DNA of 10,733 nt from Nitrospinota bacterium (GTDB lineage Bacteria; UBA8248): contig DNYS01000256.1 of the NCBI GenBank assembly GCA_003506735.1, positions 1-10,733 on the forward strand. Reading direction: 5' to 3'. Below, piece by piece: positions 7,452 through 10,733 of the stretch (position 1 is its first letter; every line of letters starts with the position of its first letter). A model generated the notes under the pieces. That model saw only the letters and a list, made by a program, of their open reading frames with translations. It was not told where the DNA came from and ran no database searches. Position numbers and translations under genes: made by a program.

Positions 7452-8768
7452 TCAGGCGCGCGGCGGGCCTGAGGCGAATGCTCCGTGGGTTTTCTCCTCG
7501 TAGAGAAAGAGGGCGATAAATATCCCGGAAAGCATGAGGAGGAGGACGATGGAAAAGGGAATGACGTAGCTCCCCGTGAAATCGAAAACAAATCCCGCCA
7601 GCGGCGGGCCCACAATTCCTCCCCCCGCATAACATATCGTCAGCAAACCCATCACGGTCCCGAACGATCGGTCCCCAAAGCTGTCGGCCGCCATGGATGA
7701 ATGCATGGTGCTCACCCCTCCCGCTCCGAGGCCGTATAGGACGCTGAACAGAAAGCCCGGCAGGGGAGGATGGCCGAGATACCCGATCGAGAGCAAAACA
7801 ACGATGCACAGGACGCCGAGACTGCATGAAAAGGCTTGGGCCCCGGGTCTTCCAACCTTGTCGCTGATCCATCCGATGAAGACGCTTCCCACCACATGCA
7901 GAAGTCCGGCCAGGCCGATGACCATCGCCCCGGTGGCTGTGCTGTAGCCCATGTCCACGAGATAGAGTTGGAGTTGACTCAGGATGGTGTTCGTCTGGAA
8001 GCCGATCATGAATCCAAGGAGCGCGAGCGCCCAGAAGTTTTTGTCACTTTTGACCCGGAAAAACACCTGTCCGATGCTTTTGCTCTCCTCCGTCCCGGCC
8101 TTCCGGGGGGTGGCCGCTTCCGTCTCCGGCCGGGGGAGGCCGTCTATGTTTTGTCCCACGTTTTCGGGGTAGTCGCGCAAAAAGATAAAATTCACCGGCG
8201 CCAATATTCCGAGCACGAAAAATCCGTAGACGAGATAGGCGATGCGCCAGCCGAAGTGGGCGATCAGCCGCTCGATCACGGGAGAGAGGAAAAGGCTTCC
8301 GATGCCGATTCCGGAGAGGAGGATGCCTGTCGCGATTCCCCGCTTTTGCCTGAACCATCTGGGCAGGATCGCGCTATGGGTGGCGAATCCGCTCAGCGCA
8401 GTGCCGAGACCGATGAACATTCCGAGCAACAGGTATACGTGCCAGAGGGAGGATATGAAAAAACCGCCGACCAGACCGATCCCCACCAATATCGACCCCC
8501 AGGGGACAACAGCCCGGGGGCCGAATTTGTCCAGCAGGTGGCCCGCAAAGGGACCCAGCAGGGCGTAGAGGCCCATCATCAGGGCGAATGCACTCCCAAG
8601 GGCGCCCCGCGTCCATCCGAATTCCGCGATGAGCGGCACCTGGAAAATGGCGAAAGAGAAGCGAGCGGTTAGATGAAACGCAATTGTGAGAAAAGAAAGC
8701 CCGACGATGATCCAGCCGTAGTATACCGACGGGAAGGATTTTCGATCCCTTTCGTCCGTGTGCTCCAT
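7452..8768 (-). CDS. Major facilitator superfamily transporter (oxalate-formate/monocarboxylate carrier-like)
   Basis: This 438-residue protein has about twelve hydrophobic segments in two groups of six. They are separated by a polar, charged loop around residues 195-245 (RDYPENVGQ through SKSIGQVFFRVKSDK). The N-terminal YYGWIIVGLSFL opens the first helix and is typical of the oxalate/formate antiporter and monocarboxylate-carrier-like MFS group. FGWTRGALGSAFAL leads into helix 2, and GHLLDKFGPR is the loop 2-3 MFS motif A. GWISDKVGRPG is its equivalent in the second half. The ATG lies at 8766-8768 on the reverse strand. The nearest purine-rich site, AGGA, is about 12 bases upstream, which is slightly far. 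The substrate is unknown; a small carboxylate or a related amide used by the neighbouring enzymes is a reasonable guess. It is convergent with the racemase-family gene and divergent from the flavin oxidoreductase gene, so its expression is probably controlled from the shared 8769-8946 region. The 278-codon open frame on the opposite strand is a shadow. Confidence 0.92.
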   Translation of the reverse strand: MEHTDERDRKSFPSVYYGWIIVGLSFLTIAFHLTARFSFAIFQVPLIAEFGWTRGALGSAFALMMGLYALLGPFAGHLLDKFGPRAVVPWGSILVGIGLVGGFFISSLWHVYLLLGMFIGLGTALSGFATHSAILPRWFRQKRGIATGILLSGIGIGSLFLSPVIERLIAHFGWRIAYLVYGFFVLGILAPVNFIFLRDYPENVGQNIDGLPRPETEAATPRKAGTEESKSIGQVFFRVKSDKNFWALALLGFMIGFQTNTILSQLQLYLVDMGYSTATGAMVIGLAGLLHVVGSVFIGWISDKVGRPGAQAFSCSLGVLCIVVLLSIGYLGHPPLPGFLFSVLYGLGAGGVSTMHSSMAADSFGDRSFGTVMGLLTICYAGGGIVGPPLAGFVFDFTGSYVIPFSIVLLLMLSGIFIALFLYEEKTHGAFASGPPRA

Positions 8769-8812
8769 TATGAGAGGAAATCCTTGGAAGAGTTAATGGA
8801 GGAAAACGAAGG

Positions 8813-8852
8813 ATAAATTTTTGTGGCCGGAATTCATGTGGCCGAAATTTAT
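8813..8852. repeat. Operator-like repeats in the divergent control region
   Basis: Two nested patterns lie between the transporter and oxidoreductase genes. ATAAATTT (8813-8820) and AAATTTAT (8845-8852) are perfect 8-bp inverted repeats. Between and partly over them are two imperfect 15-bp tandem units, TGTGGCCGGAATTCA (8822-8836) and TGTGGCCGAAATTTA (8837-8851), which match at 13 of 15 positions. The position between divergent genes and upstream of a promoter-like pair makes a regulator binding site plausible. No regulator gene is present in the window. Confidence 0.45.
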
Positions 8853-8868
8853 TTTCCCATGGCTATGC

Positions 8869-8897
8869 TTGTATGCAGGGTCGATGGAAATTATATT
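8869..8897 (+). promoter_or_regulatory. Candidate sigma-70-type promoter for the luciferase-like gene
   Basis: TTGTAT (8869-8874) and TATATT (8892-8897) are separated by 17 bases. The -10 matches the consensus at 5 of 6 positions and the -35 at 3 of 6. It would give a leader of about 40 bases before the Shine-Dalgarno site AGGGAG (8931-8936) and ATG 8947. The operator-like repeats lie just upstream. Confidence 0.4.
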
Positions 8898-8946
8898 GCT
8901 CTCCGTCTGGAAATGTAAACCAACAGCAGCAGGGAGATAATGAACG

Positions 8947-9915
8947 ATGCGTTTTGGAATCAAGCCTCATCAGGGAGGCGGCAATTGGAATGAAGTTGTC
9001 GTGGAAACGAAACTTGCAGAGGAGTTGGGCTTCGACTCCGTTTTCTTTGGTGAACACCACGGGGTGGATTGGCCCCAGTTTTCCTCCCCCATGTTGGTGC
9101 TGGCGGCATTGGCGGGATGCACCTCGCGGATTCGACTGGGTACGAGCGTTCTTCTCTTCCCGCTGCACTCCCTCATGGGGGTGGCCGAGGATGCAGCCCT
9201 CCTGGATGTCGTCTCCGAGGGGCGGCTCATTCTGGGTCTCGGCGCAGGCTACCTGGAGTCGGAGTTCGATGCCTTCGGGGTCAAGAAAAGCGAGCGGGCG
9301 GCCCGGCTCGAGGAAGGAATCCCGTTGCTCAGAAGTCTTTGGGCGGGGAAAGAGGTAACCCATGAAAGCGCCCGCCTGAAGTTGGATCGATTCCGGCTGA
9401 ACCCGTTGCCCCGCCAGGATGGAGGACCTGAAATTTGGTACGGCGGCTGGGAGAAAACGCCGGTTCAACGCGCCGCCCGCCTGGCGGACGCATATTTTCC
9501 GGGCCCCAGCGGAAACCGCGAGAAGTTGAGAATATGCTACCGCATCTATCTTGAGGCGCTTGAGGAGGGGAAGGGGGAGCCATCGTGCCGTCCTCTCATG
9601 CGGGATGTCGTTCTTGTGCGCGACGCGGCGGAGCGGCGGCGTGCGGAGGAGAGTCTTGTTCGTCTCTTCAAAGAAGGCTACAGCGCCTTCGGTCATCAGA
9701 ACGTCAACATGGATACCTTTCAGGAGGAACTACGCCGGGGGGATCGATGTTTCCTCGGCGAGGCGGAGGAGGTGATCGATCAAATCCACTCATACCGGGA
9801 GGAATTCGGGATTGATTATCTTGTCATTCGTGTGCAGAACGAGATGACCCAGGGCGAACGGGGAAGAGAAATGATTAAGGAGTTCGCCCGAAAAGTTATG
9901 CCGGAATTCGTGTAG
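8947..9915 (+). CDS. LLM-class flavin/F420-dependent oxidoreductase (luciferase-like monooxygenase)
   Basis: This 322-residue protein is a complete bacterial-luciferase-like TIM barrel. Family marks in order are ETKLAEELGFDSVFFGEHH (20-38, with the Glu-His-His signature), SRIRLGTSVLLFPLHSL (60-76), DVVSEGRLILGLGAGY (87-102), EFDAFG (106-111), the helix RAARLEEGIPLLRSLW (117-132) with the preceding SE, then PEIWYGG (161-167) and RAARLADAYFP (175-185). These enzymes use FMNH2 or reduced F420 for monooxygenation or hydride transfer on small organics. The cofactor cannot be told from the sequence. The start is ATG 8947 with AGGGAG 10 bases upstream. No flavin reductase partner is seen in the window. 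The gene is divergent from the MFS transporter and may be coregulated with it. The family includes RutA, the uracil ring-opening enzyme, which fits a theme of cyclic amide catabolism, but overall similarity to RutA is not evident by eye. Confidence 0.92.
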   Translation: MRFGIKPHQGGGNWNEVVVETKLAEELGFDSVFFGEHHGVDWPQFSSPMLVLAALAGCTSRIRLGTSVLLFPLHSLMGVAEDAALLDVVSEGRLILGLGAGYLESEFDAFGVKKSERAARLEEGIPLLRSLWAGKEVTHESARLKLDRFRLNPLPRQDGGPEIWYGGWEKTPVQRAARLADAYFPGPSGNREKLRICYRIYLEALEEGKGEPSCRPLMRDVVLVRDAAERRRAEESLVRLFKEGYSAFGHQNVNMDTFQEELRRGDRCFLGEAEEVIDQIHSYREEFGIDYLVIRVQNEMTQGERGREMIKEFARKVMPEFV

Positions 9916-9937
9916 GCTACTCTCCGCAAAAATTGGA

Positions 9938-9979
9938 CCCTACCTATATTGAATGGGTTATGAAGTTGGCTTGGTAGGG
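9938..9979 (+). repeat. 7-bp inverted repeat downstream of the luciferase-like gene
   Basis: CCCTACC (9938-9944) and GGTAGGG (9973-9979) are perfect inverted repeats with a 28-base spacer, starting 22 bases after the stop codon. The loop is long and no clean U-run follows (the next bases are AGATGTCTTGT), so it is at best a weak terminator. It may be a small mRNA 3' structure or chance. Confidence 0.3.
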
Positions 9980-10029
9980 AGATGTCTTGTCGAATTTTCC
10001 GCTAACGAAAAATTAATTAAGAAAATTCC

Positions 10030-10305
10030 TTGAAGAGCGTGTATCATATCACAACCGAAGGAGACCGCATCTTTCACTACCCTTCACTCGGGTCCGAAAT
10101 TCCCGAAGTATGGGCGGGCGCTCTCAAGCCGTTGGAGAAAGACGGATAGCCTGTGCATGGCGAATTACTATTTTTATTCGGAAATCCAGACATTTTGGAT
10201 TCAGTTGAATTTTTGGACAGGACGTGAGCCAGGGTATCGGGACATGAACTTCTCGAATTGTCGAAAGAAGCCGGTTTGTGGGCAATATTTTTGATATCCT
10301 TATGA
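10030..10305 (+). pseudogene. Possible decayed reading frame upstream of the zinc-ribbon gene
   Basis: A TTG at 10030 opens 39 codons with a protein-like composition (start KSVYHITTEGDRIFHYPSLG) to a TAG at 10147. The same frame then continues for 25 codons to a TGA at 10225 and another 25 to a TGA at 10303. It reads PVHGELLFLFGNPDILDSVEF and then SGHELLELSKEAGLWAIFLI, which look more like real protein than the other frames do. This frame is also the one used by the zinc-ribbon gene downstream. A gene inactivated by point nonsense mutations would explain the pattern, but I recognise no family and chance is a serious alternative. The rest of 9916-10362 holds AT-rich sequence, an inverted repeat at 9938-9979 and nothing else I can name. 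Confidence 0.22.
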
Positions 10306-10346
10306 AGCACAAGTACTTTGGGGCCAGAGGAAATGAAACTTTTGTC

Positions 10347-10351
10347 GGAGG
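10347..10351 (+). promoter_or_regulatory. Ribosome binding site that fixes the zinc-ribbon start
   Basis: GGAGG lies 11 bases before ATG 10363. It supports that start over the in-frame TTG at 10318 and ATG at 10333, which would add an N-terminal extension absent from the family. Confidence 0.6.
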
Positions 10352-10362
10352 AAACAATCGAA

Positions 10363-10527
10363 ATGCCTGCCTTTGAATTCAAGTGTCAGAAGTGCGGAAA
10401 AAAGGCCACCCTTGTGCTTTCTTTATCGGAATACGAAAAGAAAAACTATAAATGCCCCAAGTGTGGGAGCAAACGCCTGGAAAGACTAATTTCAACCTTT
10501 CAGGTAAAAACATCGAGGAAGAGCTGA
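10363..10527 (+). CDS. FmdB-type small zinc-ribbon protein
   Basis: This complete 54-residue protein starts MPAFEFKC, the standard opening of the FmdB/CxxC_CxxC_SSSS family (MPxYEYxC). It has two CxxC knuckles, Cys8/Cys11 and Cys31/Cys34 (CPKCGS), that would bind one zinc ion. The tail FQVKTSRKS is the usual ending of the short members of this family, so the protein is full length rather than truncated. Molecular function is unknown for most members; the name comes from a putative regulator of formamidase genes. It is AT-richer than the enzyme genes before it and is separated from the luciferase-like gene by nearly 450 bases, so it is probably not part of the catabolic set. Confidence 0.85.
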   Translation: MPAFEFKCQKCGKKATLVLSLSEYEKKNYKCPKCGSKRLERLISTFQVKTSRKS

Positions 10528-10733
10528 AATCCTTCTGGGGGATACTATCTGGCCCACGGCCTGTGAGTGGCAAATTGCTACCTTTACGGGGGTGGGTGCT
10601 AGAAAGTAGGCATTTCCCTGATAATTCCCTGTTCGGTTTTCGGGGTGAAATCCTGAAGCCCTTTAAGCACAGGTAAATCCGGGAGAGTTTGGGGAAATAA
10701 GCCCTCAATATTGAAAAAATTCCCTGTATTTTC
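10528..10733. other. No gene seen; short repeated motif
   Basis: I see no convincing gene in the last 206 bases. The open frames here overlap the zinc-ribbon gene out of frame or have no family signature. TTCCCTG occurs three times (10614-10620, 10625-10631, 10720-10726). The last two extend to the identical 10-mer AATTCCCTGT, and the first two are spaced 11 bases apart, one helical turn. The meaning is unknown. Confidence 0.4.

Noticed and set aside
7836..8672. A 278-codon open frame opposite the MFS transporter
   Set aside because: The sense strand encodes a clear 12-helix transporter. The antisense product is charged, low in hydrophobic residues and has no family signature.
8811..8852. 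The repeats between the divergent genes as a CRISPR or mobile-element end
   Set aside because: There are only two 15-bp units with no spacers of regular length, and no transposase or cas gene is nearby. A regulator site explains it better.
10077..10382. A 101-codon reverse-strand open frame over the AT-rich tract
   Set aside because: It overlaps the start of the zinc-ribbon gene, lacks a recognisable motif, and its composition (many Ser, Pro, Asn) looks like chance.
10452..10676. A 74-codon forward open frame overlapping the zinc-ribbon gene
   Set aside because: It starts inside a well-supported gene in another frame, and the part beyond that gene has no family signature.

Overview
The window looks like a bacterial chromosome segment of moderately high GC content (roughly 55-60% by eye), with dense genes, short spacers and good Shine-Dalgarno sites. 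It carries a catabolic, accessory-type gene set. No RNA gene, transposase, phage gene or CRISPR array is visible. The organism cannot be fixed from the sequence. A Gram-negative soil or marine bacterium, possibly an uncultured lineage, would fit, but that is inference.

Layout. (1) Positions 1-116 hold the C-terminal end of a membrane protein. Three bases later comes a 300-residue NodB/polysaccharide-deacetylase-like protein (120-1022). (2) Positions 1090-6569 hold a hydantoinase/oxoprolinase-type enzyme set on the + strand: one A subunit (HyuA, 678 aa) followed by two tandem B subunits (HyuB, 564-566 aa each). The two B copies align without any indel and are roughly three quarters to four fifths identical. 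(3) Positions 6646-7416 hold a two-cysteine Asp/Glu-racemase-superfamily enzyme resembling maleate isomerase and arylmalonate decarboxylase, with a very strong ribosome binding site. (4) On the - strand at 7452-8768 lies a 12-helix major facilitator transporter, convergent with the enzyme set. (5) Divergent from the transporter, across a 178-bp control region with repeats, lies a luciferase-like flavin/F420 oxidoreductase (8947-9915). (6) From about 9916 the sequence becomes AT-richer. It holds a possible decayed reading frame and a complete 54-residue FmdB-type zinc ribbon (10363-10527). The last 206 bases have no recognisable gene.

How the genes may work together (inference). An MFS carrier of the monocarboxylate/oxalate-formate type could import an organic acid or cyclic amide. 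The HyuA/HyuB proteins belong to a family that performs ATP-dependent hydrolysis or carboxylation of lactams, hydantoins or ketones. The racemase-superfamily enzyme would handle stereochemistry or isomerisation of a small dicarboxylate-like product. The luciferase-like oxidoreductase could oxidise the substrate, as RutA does when it opens the uracil ring. The NodB fold also includes cofactor-independent allantoinase and cyclic imide hydrolases, so the first complete gene could share this theme. No substrate can be read from the sequence. The most unusual points are one HyuA paired with two conserved HyuB paralogues, the combination of families, and the repeat-rich divergent promoter region.
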